64,000 nt of DNA from Allacma fusca. Taxonomy: Eukaryota > Arthropoda > Collembola > Symphypleona > Sminthuridae. The notes under the pieces were generated by a model that was given only the letters and a program-made list of their open reading frames with translations, made no database searches and was not told where the DNA came from. Position 1 is the stretch's first letter. Each line of letters opens with the position of its first letter. The DNA lies in assembly GCA_947179485.1 (NCBI GenBank), contig CAMXBY010000043.1, positions 248,001 through 312,000 of the forward strand, written 5' to 3'. Position numbers and translations under genes: made by a program. Below, one piece after another: positions 34,501 to 42,039 of this stretch.

Positions 34501-35093
34501 GTCCCGACGAATATATTTGTGCTGATCGGGGTTATCCTCTACTGCCCAAGATCATGGTTCCCTTTAAATCCAATAGCAGGGATGGCGAGATATTTGGATT
34601 GTCCGAGAACGACCTGACAAGATTTAATAAATTGTATGATGTAATTGTAATTATGAAAGCAGTGACGTTTCCAATGATTTCATGACAGCCAGAACCATTA
34701 CTAATGACTAATGTTTTTTGCAATACTTGTTATAGCTTTTCGTCAAGACGGGTGAAAGTGGAGCATGTGAATGGTTTGGTAAAGGAAATGTTCCCATGTC
34801 TAAAACGTCTGAATGTACCGATAAGGAATGACTACCAGCATACTAGAGCATGTCATATCATTGAATGTTGTTGCATACTCTACAATCTTATCCACGATCT
34901 ACGAACAGCCGAAACTCTGGACGAGACAGCACGTGAATTGTTGAGTACACAAGAGAACCGTCAGAGAGTGCCAGTACCAGAACAGGAATACGATGATGAT
35001 ATTCTTGATGACGAGGAAGATTTACCTCACGCGAATTTACAAGCAAGGACAAAACGGGCCCAATTAGTTCGGCGAGTACTTGAAAACCTGTAA
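10402..35093 (+). CDS. HARBI1-like nuclease gene (PIF/Harbinger-derived), five exons
   Basis: Exons 10402-10548, 10624-10944, 20707-20889, 34362-34633 and 34736-35093 join in phase (0, 0, 0, 2) to 426 residues. All four introns (75, 9762, 13472 and 102 bp) are GT-AG. The protein has a basic N-terminus, a helix-turn-helix-like region (about residues 110-155) and a DDE_Tnp_4 nuclease: D195 in FMDGTH, D246 in GSVHDSR and E317 in VKVEHVNG form the expected triad, with ADRGYP between. The C-terminus is acidic (DDDILDDEED). Human HARBI1 is somewhat shorter (about 350 residues). Family members are Harbinger transposases, or domesticated proteins that act with a Myb-like partner. No Myb partner gene, terminal repeats or target duplication were seen. 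The start is the first ATG after an upstream in-frame stop. Open exons and sound splice sites across 24.7 kb of transposon-filled DNA argue for a kept host gene; a young transposon copy is less likely. Splicing is inferred from phase and motifs, not from transcripts. Confidence 0.88.
10624..10944 (+). CDS. HARBI1-like gene, exon 2
   Basis: It encodes 107 residues covering the N-terminal part of the Harbinger transposase: the SRFRSFLRINPSEFEEVM segment, LQVAISLHWFGNE and the helix-turn-helix-like SFNEIAALFAVGDGSTITRC. The acceptor is ATTTTATTACAG and the donor AAAGTAAGC, both strong, phase 0. Confidence 0.88.
12033..15234 (+). mobile_element. hAT transposon with decayed transposase, nested in the GGGCATTTT element
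   Basis: The ends are TAGGGTTCTCA on the left (from 12036) and, inverted, TAGGGTTCCCA on the right. ATCGTGTA occurs at 12025-12032 and 15235-15242, with three extra bases (ATA) between the left copy and the terminal repeat. The word GTCCCGGAATG repeats at 12050-12140 and recurs near 15200. Internal frames at 14700-15160 encode the end of a hAT transposase, so this copy descends from an autonomous element. Confidence 0.82.
14700..15161 (+). pseudogene. hAT transposase C-terminal remnant
   Basis: Two adjoining frames carry hAT family sequence: LLNLKSKELLVSMAYLLNF with KLNEDQLYNTFCLLRQ (about 14709-14880), then after a frameshift near 14900-14940 the dimerisation (hATC) motif VLSIPVGNAFAKRYFSLMKK followed by WTAERNFMSTELVKAELHV. 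It ends at a TAA at 15159-15161. Only the last quarter of a transposase is recognisable and the N-terminal BED finger and catalytic D residues were not found, so it is inactive. Confidence 0.8.
16625..16800 (+). repeat. Dispersed GTCCCG-word repeat, relative of the satellite monomer
   Basis: GTTCCGAGG..TTTCGGGAC and ACAGTTTCGGAACAAAATC align with 46265-46420 and, inverted, with the GTCCCG core of every satellite unit after 46480. No ends were defined. Confidence 0.6.
17122..17652 (-). repeat. Probable solo LTR (fossil)
   Basis: Read on the minus strand it starts TGTAGTGAGG, has an ATTGG box, then TATATAAACC, then CAATAAAAC about 150 bases further, and ends near CTGCTGCACA. That order fits U3-R-U5 of an LTR. 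No partner LTR, internal region or clear target duplication was seen, so the family is open (retrovirus-like or Ty3-like). Confidence 0.42.
18452..19009. other. Intron 2 stretch without gene
   Basis: AT-rich DNA. From about 18840 to 18990 GAATTGAATT/TTCAATTCAA words recur and reappear just after 20435, which suggests that an older element was split by the insertion at 19010-20435. No ends were found for it. Confidence 0.35.
19010..20435. mobile_element. TIR element, CCCGAGTAGAAAT ends, superfamily unclear
   Basis: CCCGAGTAGAAAT at 19010 is repeated inverted at 20423-20435. AACGTC/TTAACG words recur near both ends (19045-19200, 20050-20390). No convincing target duplication was seen, so the superfamily is undecided. 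No transposase was recognised. Confidence 0.5.
20707..20889 (+). CDS. HARBI1-like gene, exon 3 (first catalytic Asp)
   Basis: It encodes 61 residues including LYWPDHEERAQLL and AIAFMDGTHVNLAERPS, the strand with the first catalytic aspartate. The acceptor is TGCACAATTAG and the donor AAAGGTATGTG. The exon is exactly 61 codons, so both borders are phase 0 and match exons 2 and 4. It has no in-frame ATG before the motif and is easily missed as a separate open frame. Confidence 0.88.
21748..22673. mobile_element. hAT-type element, AAATACAAAATAC family
   Basis: AGAGGTGTGGAA on the left (21750) is matched by TTCCACACCTCT on the right. Flanks GGACCTGA (21740-21747) and GGACCCGA (22674-22681) agree at 7 of 8, with two extra bases before the left terminal repeat. 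GAAATACAAAATAC words fill 21775-21990 and 22440-22660. No transposase is present. Confidence 0.68.
23039..23160. repeat. Left end of the GGGTAC hAT family
   Basis: CAGTGCTCGGACTGGGTACG and the following ~115 bp match the left end of the elements at 46909, 51977, 54139 and 60689 with only a few differences. The right end is missing. It runs into GTAGTTGACC-word sequence resembling the element at 5140-5770. Confidence 0.75.
23384..23691. mobile_element. hAT-type element, AAATCCCTG family
   Basis: The left end CAGTGGTCGGAGTTTTGTAA and inverted right end CAGGGGTCGGATTTTTGTAG match at 17 of 20. A perfect duplication CCCGGCGG lies at 23376-23383 and 23692-23699. AAATCCCTG words recur throughout. 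It belongs to the same family as 24515-25112 and 29073-29353. Confidence 0.82.
24515..25112. mobile_element. hAT-type element, AAATCCCTG family, with 20-bp tandem array
   Basis: The left end CAGGTGTCGAATTTTTTT and right end (inverted) CAGGGGCCGGATTTTTGT are related; flanks CCAAATTT and CCCAATTT agree at 7 of 8. CAGGGA words recur in both halves. A twelve-unit minisatellite occupies its left half. Confidence 0.72.
24551..24790. repeat. Minisatellite, 12 units of 20 bp
   Basis: The unit is AAAAAATATTTCTGACAAGG, repeated without spacers. Only two units deviate: one has CAATG instead of CAAGG near 24729, and the last ends CTGGCAGGG. Such homogeneity implies very recent expansion. Because 20 is not a multiple of 3 and the unit has no stop on the minus strand, it creates long spurious open frames there. 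Confidence 0.97.
25257..25643. mobile_element. MITE with perfect 18-bp ends and TAA duplication (PIF/Harbinger-like)
   Basis: TACCCAACACGGACAGCA at 25257 is perfectly repeated inverted at 25626-25643, flanked by TAA on both sides (25254-25256, 25644-25646). A 3-bp TWA duplication is typical of PIF/Harbinger; a TA duplication with shifted ends cannot be excluded. The interior has GCATATG and TGTGCTGAC words and no coding capacity. It lies in intron 3 of the Harbinger-derived gene. Confidence 0.75.
26307..26971. mobile_element. pogo-like TIR element
   Basis: CAGTAAAACTTGTCTATAAT and inverted CAGTAAAACTTGTATATAGT match at 18 of 20 and are flanked by TA (26305-26306, 26972-26973). CACTATATA words recur near both ends. 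A related but unpaired end, the inverse of CAGTGAATGTCCATTATA, lies at about 27095-27116. Confidence 0.75.
27661..28120. mobile_element. Small TIR element, AACCTGAA family
   Basis: TGCAGGTAGACTACT on the left and inverted TGCTGGTAGACTACT on the right differ at one base. The flanks share TTATGG (27655-27660, 28124-28129), so a hAT-sized duplication is likely but imperfect. AACCTGAA/CTGAACCT words repeat at 27920-28105. Confidence 0.55.
28531..28628. repeat. Segment duplicated at 29029-29395, copy 1
   Basis: GCATGCAATATTTATAAGGG through GTGTTTAGCAAACCGTCAAC is repeated downstream at 29031-29395, where an AAATCCCTG-family element interrupts it. The two copies also share AGTGAAGAA about 120 and 30 bases further on. 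Confidence 0.75.
28757..28895. repeat. GACCAG-word repeat, ~130 bp
   Basis: It starts ATTCTGGTCTGTTC and ends GGTCCGGACCAGAACAG, with GGACCAG/TTGGTC words between. The ends are inverted relatives of each other, so it may be a very small TIR element. Confidence 0.45.
29073..29353. mobile_element. hAT-type element, AAATCCCTG family, third copy
   Basis: AGGGGTCAGATTTTTATGG near the left end and CAGGGAAAAATATTTCTGGC relate it to 24515-25112. Flanks GGACGAAC and GGTCGAAT agree at 6 of 8. Its insertion is confirmed by the uninterrupted copy of the surrounding segment at 28531-28628. Confidence 0.6.
29953..30959. mobile_element. hAT-type element, GGAACGGGT family
   Basis: CAGTGCCTGTCATGGGAAC and inverted CAGTGTATGTTATGGGAAC are flanked by the perfect duplication CTCTGAAG (29945-29952, 30960-30967). 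GTTCCCGTACCC words recur near both ends; the middle (30170-30700) is unrelated, with a GCGCGC-containing patch near 30360-30415. No transposase was found. Confidence 0.87.
31020..31537. mobile_element. hAT-type element, GGTTTAAACC family
   Basis: CAGGGTTGGGTTT on the left and inverted CAGGGTTGGTTTG on the right are flanked by the perfect duplication CTCTGAAC (31012-31019, 31538-31545). GGTTTAAACC, itself a palindrome, and TTTTTTTGG words dominate both ends. 518 bp, non-coding. Confidence 0.88.
31765..31989 (-). pseudogene. hAT transposase C-terminal remnant
   Basis: The frame includes FKLISMILSVNCSNADAERI followed by FSLMRQICTDQRISLEVDNV, a hATC dimerisation motif (S.N...ER.FS). Only about 75 residues remain and no catalytic region was found. 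It differs clearly from the remnant at 14700-15161, so at least two hAT lineages left coding fossils here. Confidence 0.75.
32151..33080. other. Intron 3 stretch without gene
   Basis: AT-rich DNA with no convincing frame, terminal repeats or simple words. Confidence 0.4.
33081..33209. repeat. Near-perfect hairpin, 59-bp arms, 11-base loop
   Basis: The left arm (33081-33139) and right arm (33151-33209) pair with about two mismatches. The arms contain CATACTCCGATCGGCATGAT and the loop is CCTTGCTGAGA. It lies in intron 3 of the HARBI1-like gene. It could be a fold-back MITE, or could give a microRNA-like or siRNA hairpin if transcribed. No target duplication was seen. Confidence 0.93.
33345..33432 (+). 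repeat. tRNA-derived SINE head (pol III promoter-like)
   Basis: AGCTCAGTGGCGCCGGAGTG resembles box A and its flank, and GAGTTCGAATTCT resembles box B, spaced about 40 bases apart as in tRNA genes. The body between them does not fold into a good tRNA. No poly(A) tail or target duplication was located, so the tail limits are unknown. Confidence 0.5.
33433..34361. other. 3' end of intron 3
   Basis: No gene or bounded element was seen. The last bases form a good pyrimidine tract and acceptor for exon 4. Confidence 0.4.
34362..34633 (+). CDS. HARBI1-like gene, exon 4 (second catalytic Asp)
   Basis: It starts after TTTTATTTGCAG and encodes NHSIQVQIICDTNKKIRAV, then GFPGSVHDSRVL with the second catalytic aspartate, then ICADRGYPLLPK. 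It ends two bases into a codon before GTATGATG. Confidence 0.88.
34736..35093 (+). CDS. HARBI1-like gene, exon 5 (catalytic Glu, stop)
   Basis: It starts after TTGTTATAG and completes the split codon as Phe. It encodes SSRRVKVEHVNGLVKEMFP with the catalytic glutamate, then CHIIECCCILYNLIHD, the typical helical end of the DDE_Tnp_4 fold. An acidic tail of about 50 residues precedes the stop. Confidence 0.88.
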
Positions 35094-35831
35094 CTTTGAC
35101 AATAATCATAAGGCTACTACATCCAACGTCGCGTTAAAGAGTGATAATTATTAAAATTGTGATAGTACATTATAATCGAGCACATTACAAAGTAATCAAA
35201 GACAAGGGAGCAGAAGACGAGTCATCATAGAAGCAATGTATCAGAATATATGCGTAATAGAAAAGATATGGTGGTAAGAGACTGTCCAATGCCTAAGGTA
35301 TATAGATTTTAGTTTCCAATATTAATGCACAACCATCACCGGATCCAAAGAAACGCTCGTTCTTTTCTCAGTTCTAAATGTATGTTGTACCTTGTTTTTA
35401 GATATGATAAATGTAAGTTTACTAGATGATATTTTAGAATCGGCTGCAACGCATTGTCTGCAGTTCCGCTATACATAAACTACTTCAGCGTGGGGGTAGA
35501 CGGGGCGGAATCACTCGGGATATGCAGGATTGTTGCCCACATTTGACAAATATTGTAAAAGTAAAGGTTAGATTTAATACATAAAAGAACGGGATTTTTG
35601 TAATGGTGCACAACTGCCTGTGGTTCATTTTGGAAAATCATTTTGAAAAATGATTTCGTGAGGTCAATTAGAAAACAACGAACTTGTAAGTGTACTTGCG
35701 TTGTACTTTTAATAGTCTACTTTTCCAGGTCATATAATAGAAAAATTGACATAATACGTTTATAATCTTCAGAACTTCACTCTATTTTTGAACCGAATTT
35801 ACAGTATGTGATACTTGAAGTGGTGTACCTA
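35094..35831. other. Downstream region of the HARBI1-like gene
   Basis: This should contain the 3' untranslated region. No AATAAA could be tied to the gene with confidence. No other gene or bounded repeat was found. Confidence 0.35.
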
Positions 35832-37050
35832 CAGTCGGGTGAAAAAAAATTGTTCGATTGTGCAATTGTTAAAAAATTGCTTTTTTTCGGACGTACAAAC
35901 TCCAGAAATAGTGTAGTTTTACTAACATATATGCTAAATCCGCCGATTATAACGAATGTTTGCATCGATAGCCGAAATTATTTAAACACATACGTCAGCT
36001 GCTACGAAAGACAAAACTAACATAGTGACAAAAGATTGTTCGATCTATTCGATTTTAGTGTTTAGTAGTGTGTAGTTCCTACTTTAGCTTTAATAATCTC
36101 ATAAATATGTTTTGGAAGGGAATACTCGAGCTTTTTGGGTTTCGGTTGAGGGTATAGTTGCACATTATTGCTGAAGAGCTTGCGTTAGCTCACGTTGATT
36201 TTTTGGAGGTTGGCCCAATTTGGAAAATATCTATCCACTACATCCCACCAAAACGATCAGATTCAAGTCGTGTGACTGAGCTGGCCAAAAAAGGACATTG
36301 ATTAGGTTGTTTTGGAACCATTCCTTCACCCCTTTCGCGGTGTACTTTTAATTTGTTTCTTTTGAAATATGAGGTCACTATTAGTTTTCAGCTTTGTTGT
36401 CGATGAACGTAAATACTCGGCCAGGATCTTTTTGTACAATCCAGCAGTAAATGTGCTAGTCACCTACAATAAATTTCATACCACACGAGACGAAAAACAA
36501 CCACAAACCACTAAGGCACCTAAAAGTACAGTTAGGTTCCGTACGCGGCGAAATGGGTGAAGGAATGGTTTCAAAACAACCGAATCAATGTCTTTTCTTG
36601 GCCAGCCCAGTCACACAACATGAATCGGATCGCGTTTCTATGGGATGTACTGGAAAGATATCTTCAAAATTGGGACCAGCCTCTAAAGAATAAACGTGAG
36701 CTAACGCAAGCTCTACAAGATTACTAGGAAACTATACCATCCAGCGAAACCCAAAAAGCTCGAGTATTCCCTTCCAAAACGTATTTATTAGATTATTAAA
36801 GCTAAAGGAGGAGCTACTCACTACTAAACATTAAAATCCAATGGATCGAACAACCTTTTGTTCCTGTTAGCTTTGTTTTTCGTACCACCTGACGTATGTG
36901 TTGAAATAATTTCGGTTATTGATGCAAAAATTCGTTATAATCGGCGGATTTAACATGTTAGTAATACTACACTATTTCTGGAGTTTGTACGTCCGATGAA
37001 AGCAGTTTCTTTACAATTGCCCAATCGAACGATGTTTTGTCACCCCACTG
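35832..37050. mobile_element. Fold-back Tc1-like element, two inverted transposase tails
   Basis: The ends CAGTCGGGTGA and inverted CAGTGGGGTGA are flanked by TA (35830-35831, 37051-37052). About 510 bp on each side (35832-36340 and 36540-37050) are inverted copies. Each arm holds the 3' end of a Tc1-like transposase gene plus its terminal repeat; the roughly 200-bp centre is unrelated. It therefore arose by inverted duplication of one end and cannot encode a transposase. Confidence 0.85.
36541..36800 (+). pseudogene. Tc1-like transposase C-terminal remnant (right arm)
   Basis: WFQNNRINVFSWPAQSHNMN, then FLWDVLERYLQNW, matches the conserved Tc1 tail (WPAQSPDLNPIE.LWD.L). The DLN aspartate/proline region is changed to NMNRIAF and a stop follows after LTQALQDY. 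An inverted copy of the same tail lies at about 36090-36330 on the minus strand. Confidence 0.85.
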
Positions 37051-37104
37051 TATAAGATGAATCACATACTTTTATTTGTATGAAATCCAATTTTTACTTT
37101 AACA

Positions 37105-37405
37105 ACAATCCGGTACTCTCAAATTACACAAAAAATTGCATGTGTCGTTATAGAATGATTTATTACCCACGGCTCCCCACGTAAAACATTGACCCATCCA
37201 TACGCGCGAAAACCGTATTGCAATGTTTTTCTATTGCGAGAGCAAATGATTTCTAGATCAATAGATTTCTATCGCAATGGAAAACCATTGAGATACGATT
37301 TTTGCGCGTATGGATGGGCCAATTTATTACTGGAGGAGCAGTGGGTAATAAATCATTGGATAACGACACATGCAAATTTTTTGAGTGATTTGACAGTCAT
37401 TGAGT
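37105..37405. mobile_element. Palindromic fold-back element, ~130-bp arms
   Basis: TTGCATGTGTCGTTAT, GATTTATTACCCAC and CCCATCCATACGCGC on the left recur inverted on the right. Pairing runs with small gaps from about 37108 to 37240 and 37265 to 37400, leaving a short loop. It starts about 55 bases after the Tc1-like fold-back. No target duplication was fixed. Confidence 0.8.
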
Positions 37406-38060
37406 TACACCTCCCTATTTAGTCCCACGCTTTTGATTTCTGTACAGTGGTATTGTGATCAATGTGGTACAGCTGGAGCTAAAATAATTTATAATGAACT
37501 GCTCCTTCACGGAATTTCCTTAAGAAAGCTAAAAAATATACATTTCAAAAATCTATTTGGATCTGAAAAATGGACGGCGGACTTTCGGGATACCTAGTTT
37601 GTGCACTTGGTACAAGTTCATTAGTAATTGTAACTGAAATCTATACACCTGTCTTTGACCTTGTCTTGACTTCTTAAATGTATCTATTACTACATTATGC
37701 TTAAGTTTGCATATATACTGTGGTAACTTTGATTACTCATCTTAAGCTCCATCATAATTTTGCTAAATATACCTTTGACTCCTATAATAATATTTACCAT
37801 AATTTTTTTAGCTTTAATGCACTTAGAGATTCATTGTTTATTAAATGGAAATATATATCTGACTTGTTTATTCCTATTTACCAAAATCAAAGCATTTTAT
37901 AAATAAAAAGTGTTATTTTAAAAACTTAAATTTGTATCTGAAGTTCATCTAAAAGGCAATCTCCAGACATGAAAACATTGTCGAAATAAAGATTAGTATA
38001 GCATGGTAGTCTCAAAACTAGCTTACTTAATTCTGTCCGAAAAACATTCAAACACAGTTA
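37406..38060. other. Stretch without gene
   Basis: AT-rich DNA without supported frames or repeats. Confidence 0.35.
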
Positions 38061-38260
38061 CATATATAGCAATTAAATGGCCTCCATCCAAACCTTCAAA
38101 GTGTAGTTTCTAAAAAATACAAACCTTCATTCTACCAATGAATGAAGCCTTTAAAATGATTTCATTTCCATCAGCCCTCTGATCCCTCCTGCATTTTTAC
38201 ATTAATTCACCCTTCCTAAAGTATTCCTTCCAAAAGGAAGTCTTCATTTCGAGTTTATTT
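38061..38260. repeat. CCTTCCNAA-word repeat patch
   Basis: CCTTCAAA, CCTTCATT and CCTTCCAAAAGGAAG words recur here, again (same or inverse) at 41340-41520 and 41730-41920. They look like subterminal parts of one word-repeat family. The ends GAACATCTCTGG (about 41523) and GGACATCTCTGC (about 41925) are probably termini without visible partners. Confidence 0.45.
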
Positions 38261-38699
38261 ATTTATCAAATTATAAAAATGGTATCAAAACGAGCGTGCA
38301 CTTCGAAAACGAAGTTGTTGAGGTCAACGATATTGCCACATTTGACTGAAACTTCATGAAAATATTTTACAATTCGCAATTCTTAGTGTTTGATGAGCCA
38401 GACATTATCCGCATGAAGCCTTTAATACATAACGCCCTCCCTTCACCTACCATATTTAAAATTTTTATAGCAACTTCACTGGAAAATTCAGTCAAATTCT
38501 TACTCTGGACTGAAAAATCGGTATACCGTTTGCTTTTAAGGATTGTCTTCGAAGGATGTACATGGTCAAAGCAGTGCTACTTCATCCAATCGTAATTTAT
38601 TTCATTGAGTGACTGCACAAAACATTCATTTTCATCTATCCCTGTGTGAGCACCCAGGCTCTTAAAACTATACTTAATACTAACTAATTCCTAAGTTAA

Positions 38700-38965
38700 A
38701 ACTATCCTTAAACTATGGTGGGTATGCCTAGGAAATAAAGGCACGTCCTCAGTTTGAATTCCGGCAGGGTTCTTTTTACTTTATTCACTAAAATTACTCT
38801 TCCCACTCTCACATCACGTACACACTTGCGCACTAACCAGTGCCGCAACTCCATTAACAAACCATACCCTAGGTCTAAAATAACATTAACATAAATATTC
38901 GTGTATACTCCTCTCATTATCCCCCTCTCGACATTTTCAATCGTCCCCGATTGATGCTGGGTCGT
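38700..38965 (-). repeat. Probable LTR with purine tract (fossil)
   Basis: On the minus strand GAAAATGTCGAGAGGGGGA, a typical polypurine tract, is followed by an AT-rich stretch with AATAAA and an end near CATACCCACCATA. This fits the 3' LTR of a Ty3/gypsy-like element. It is much decayed. Confidence 0.4.
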
Positions 38966-39811
38966 GGTTAAGGTTCTGAGGAGTCCGTTATTAACAAAAC
39001 AAACTCAAATTAAGGTTACATGCCTCTGCAACAACAGGGCTAAAAAACAAAAATTCACGGAATTCATTTTTTTTACATATAAATGCATCTGAGGCACAAA
39101 CTTCAGTACAAAGGCGAAACAATTAAATACCGCTGTGATACTAGAGCCTACAGAATGTAATTGAAAAAAAGAAAAAACAATATTGATTCATAAAATTCGA
39201 ACAAGATTCCTGTTCCAGGCCAAAGTATATTACTCACAAAAATAAATAAACAATCATGGAAGACAAGTGGGTTATATTCATAAATACTCTTCTCTCTCCC
39301 CTCTCCCTCAACTGGGCTATTGGGTACATACTGGGATAATAGGCCCTCTTTTCGGCACTTGTAACGCCCCATGGTCTGGCGGATCTTAATAGCAATTGTA
39401 TCAATTCTGGTAACTTGAACTCTGGTGTGATTCGGGATCGGTTACCTTCTCTGAACTGGCCAAACCAACTAAAACACAAAAGAAAATCCCAATGACTCAT
39501 TTTAAACCATTGACCCTTCCTGCTGCATAGAGCCGATTTCAGAGCAAAACGTAAAGAAAAATAATTTTAGCGGTTAATTGATTTCTCCCCCTCGTTCCGC
39601 CATTTACAGGAATCATAAATAGTGCAGCCATACAAGCGTCAGTATCTGGAATAATACAGTTACGAGTAATTCCATGGTAACAAGTAACTAACTTCAGGAA
39701 AAATTGAATATATAGTTTTACATATTATGATCAATTTTAGGTAGATTGTTTTCTCCTATTACATACATGATTATATAGTACTACCAGGTGATTATTTTTT
39801 TCAACATATAG
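38966..39811. other. Unassigned stretch next to the probable LTR
   Basis: Pyrimidine-rich patches (CTCTCTCCCCTCTCCCTC near 39291) and TGTAACGCCCCATGG at 39360, a start seen in many Ty3/gypsy LTRs, suggest old retroelement DNA. No domain was recognised. Confidence 0.3.
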
Positions 39812-40016
39812 AGAAGCCATCATTTCTCCCCTTTCCCTGGTCAAAAGTAGCAGCAAAGAACCCAGTTGCTGTCGGAATTCGAAGCGAGCTGTCACAACGA
39901 AGTATAACTTTTTTCAGGAAGATACACCAAGGTTGGTACAGGCTCTCTGATAATGGTTACATCCCAAATGAAAACAATCGGTGGAATCCAATGTCTTATT
40001 TAAAAGTGGTCCGCAG
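39812..40016 (+). other. Exon-like open segment of unknown identity
   Basis: A pyrimidine tract and AG acceptor precede an open frame of about 67 codons ending at CGCAGGTACGTA, a very strong donor, in phase 2. The peptide includes PFPWSKVAAKNPVAVGIRSE and GWYRLSDNGYIPNENNRWNP and is rich in W, R and N, unlike a random AT-rich frame. I do not recognise the family. Partner exons were not found in the window. It may be a lost exon of a host gene or part of an unknown element. Confidence 0.35.
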
Positions 40017-40590
40017 GTACGTACTTAGTTTTAATATTTTACGTTTTTAATGCTACTCAAAAATGTGTTTTAAAAAGTGTTCTTCGTTTATCTCACAAAA
40101 TAATGGACGTGTTGTACTCATCAAATGGCGTATATAAAATTGTGATTTCCATTGTGGACTTAACAATATCAATAAGTTTTAGTTTCTCTTGGTTATCCGT
40201 AAGATATTTCCCTACTACTGGTTTCTCAGAAAGAACAACCTGACTTCAATTCGGTGCACTTCCCGACGCAATTATACGGTTCCCCGCGTAACAACCCAGA
40301 ATTCCATATTTTGAAGTAATAGCGTGAAGAAAATAGGTAAGACATTTTTAAAGGTGAATATCGAGGGTAAATGAAACACTGGTAGAGTATTTTAAATATT
40401 CATGTCGTCCCTTCAATTTATCTCCCCTCCTGGGTTGGACAGGCTTCCTACTTAGCCATAACATATTCCGCGTAAATCTGAAGATCTAGCTCACAAAATT
40501 TTTATCAAACCGAATAATTTATGTTATATGACCGAACGAGAGTACTCTAGAAATTATTATCCCAGAAAAAAACCATAATAAAAAATGTTA
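40017..40590. other. Stretch without gene
   Basis: No supported feature; it follows the exon-like segment and shows no downstream partner exon. Confidence 0.3.
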
Positions 40591-41165
40591 CTGTCTCAGC
40601 TCCCCATCGGCTACCATACTACCGGTCAGGCTACAACCTAAAAGAAAATCCCCAGGAATTCCCTGCAGCTTTTAATCAGAGCTGTTTTCTCCTTCGGGAA
40701 ATATCTCCAGCTTGGTAGAACTGCGTCTGGGTAGTTATTCTGCCTGTTCTCCGTGGCTCGATGACACTGGCAACCCTACTTGTCACAAATGCTCTCTGAG
40801 CTATTAGTTTCGCTGCTGGTCTTGCGGGAATCGGATGTGTTCCCACTTCGGGGATGGACTGGCGGCTAGGCTTTGAGCCAGTCTTTGAGGAACCCTTTGA
40901 CCAGGATTCCAGTACTGATGCTTGACCCTGTCTGGAATTCTCCTCACTATCCCGCCGGAATGTCGTAACTTTGGATTTAGGGAGAAATCCTTGATTTGAC
41001 TGGGTAAGTCCAGGATTTTGAACTCAAGATTGTTCGTTCGGGAAAGTTTTCTCTACAGTAGGATGAATCTGGGATGAAATGTCATTGTGACTAGGTACCT
41101 CCGGTGAGTTATTTATGTGACTTTTCAACGCCTCTGCGAATGACAGTCTCTCATTCTTCCCTCAC
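40591..41165 (-). mobile_element. Possible retroelement internal remnant (fossil)
   Basis: This stretch is less AT-rich than its surroundings and reads on the minus strand with P-, R- and S-rich coding-like composition, in the same direction as the probable LTR at 38700-38965. It could be the decayed end of a polyprotein of a Ty3/gypsy-like element, with several breaks. No diagnostic motif was found. Confidence 0.25.
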
Positions 41166-42039
41166 CAAATTCCGTCTTCCGTAATATTTTATTTTCATAT
41201 ATGAGACAAAGTCAAGATACGAAAAATTACAGTAACCGCCAGAAACCGTCTTTCCATCATATTATATGTATCGTGGTACGTTACATGTGAATGAAAGCGC
41301 ATATTGACAGCATTAGAGGTAGTTGTCATGAAAGGTACATTCGTCGCGCGAAGGATGATTGGGAAGCACCCTTCCGTCAACTTCAATTTTTCCATCAATG
41401 CGCTGAAGTCTTAATTGCTCCTTCGTAATTTATTTCACCCTTCCTTCCCTTCCCTTCATTTCCGTCGAAAGAAGCGCTTCCTTCCCTGAAAGAAGCCTTC
41501 TTTGAAGGGTACCCGTCGACGGGTGAACATCTCTGGCTACAATAGATAGTTACAAATACAACAATGAGTGTAATAAAAACACTACAAATGCACTTTACAG
41601 TTATATGCACATTGAGACTTCCTTCATTGCTTCTGATTTTAATAAACGAATTCAATTGAGTAAATTGTATTGCTGATTTTCAGGTGTTTTACCTGCAAAA
41701 GGGTTGTTTAAATGCATTGCTATGGTTTTTCGTAATATGAAGGCTGAACAGGAAGGAAGGCTGATTTTTTTTGAAGGCCGAAGGCTGGAGGCATTAAATT
41801 AATAAGTAAAATAGGGCTGAAGGAAGGCAAAATATTTTGAAGGCTTCCTTTAATAGAAGGATGAAGGAATGCGTTTTTTCAAAAAATTGCCTTCGAAGGT
41901 TTGAAGGAAGGCAATTTCATTTGGACATCTCTGCGACATTCCCCCCAGTTCTGAACGTACGGAACGTTTGGATATCTTACAGTTTATACAATTTCCTACA
42001 ATCTAGCAACAATCAACTGGGTAAATAATTTTGGCTGCC

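Noticed and set aside
10681-35093. Reading the Harbinger pieces as separate dead fragments
   Set aside because: Phase, motif order and splice sites of all five pieces agree with one gene and nothing in the frame is missing.
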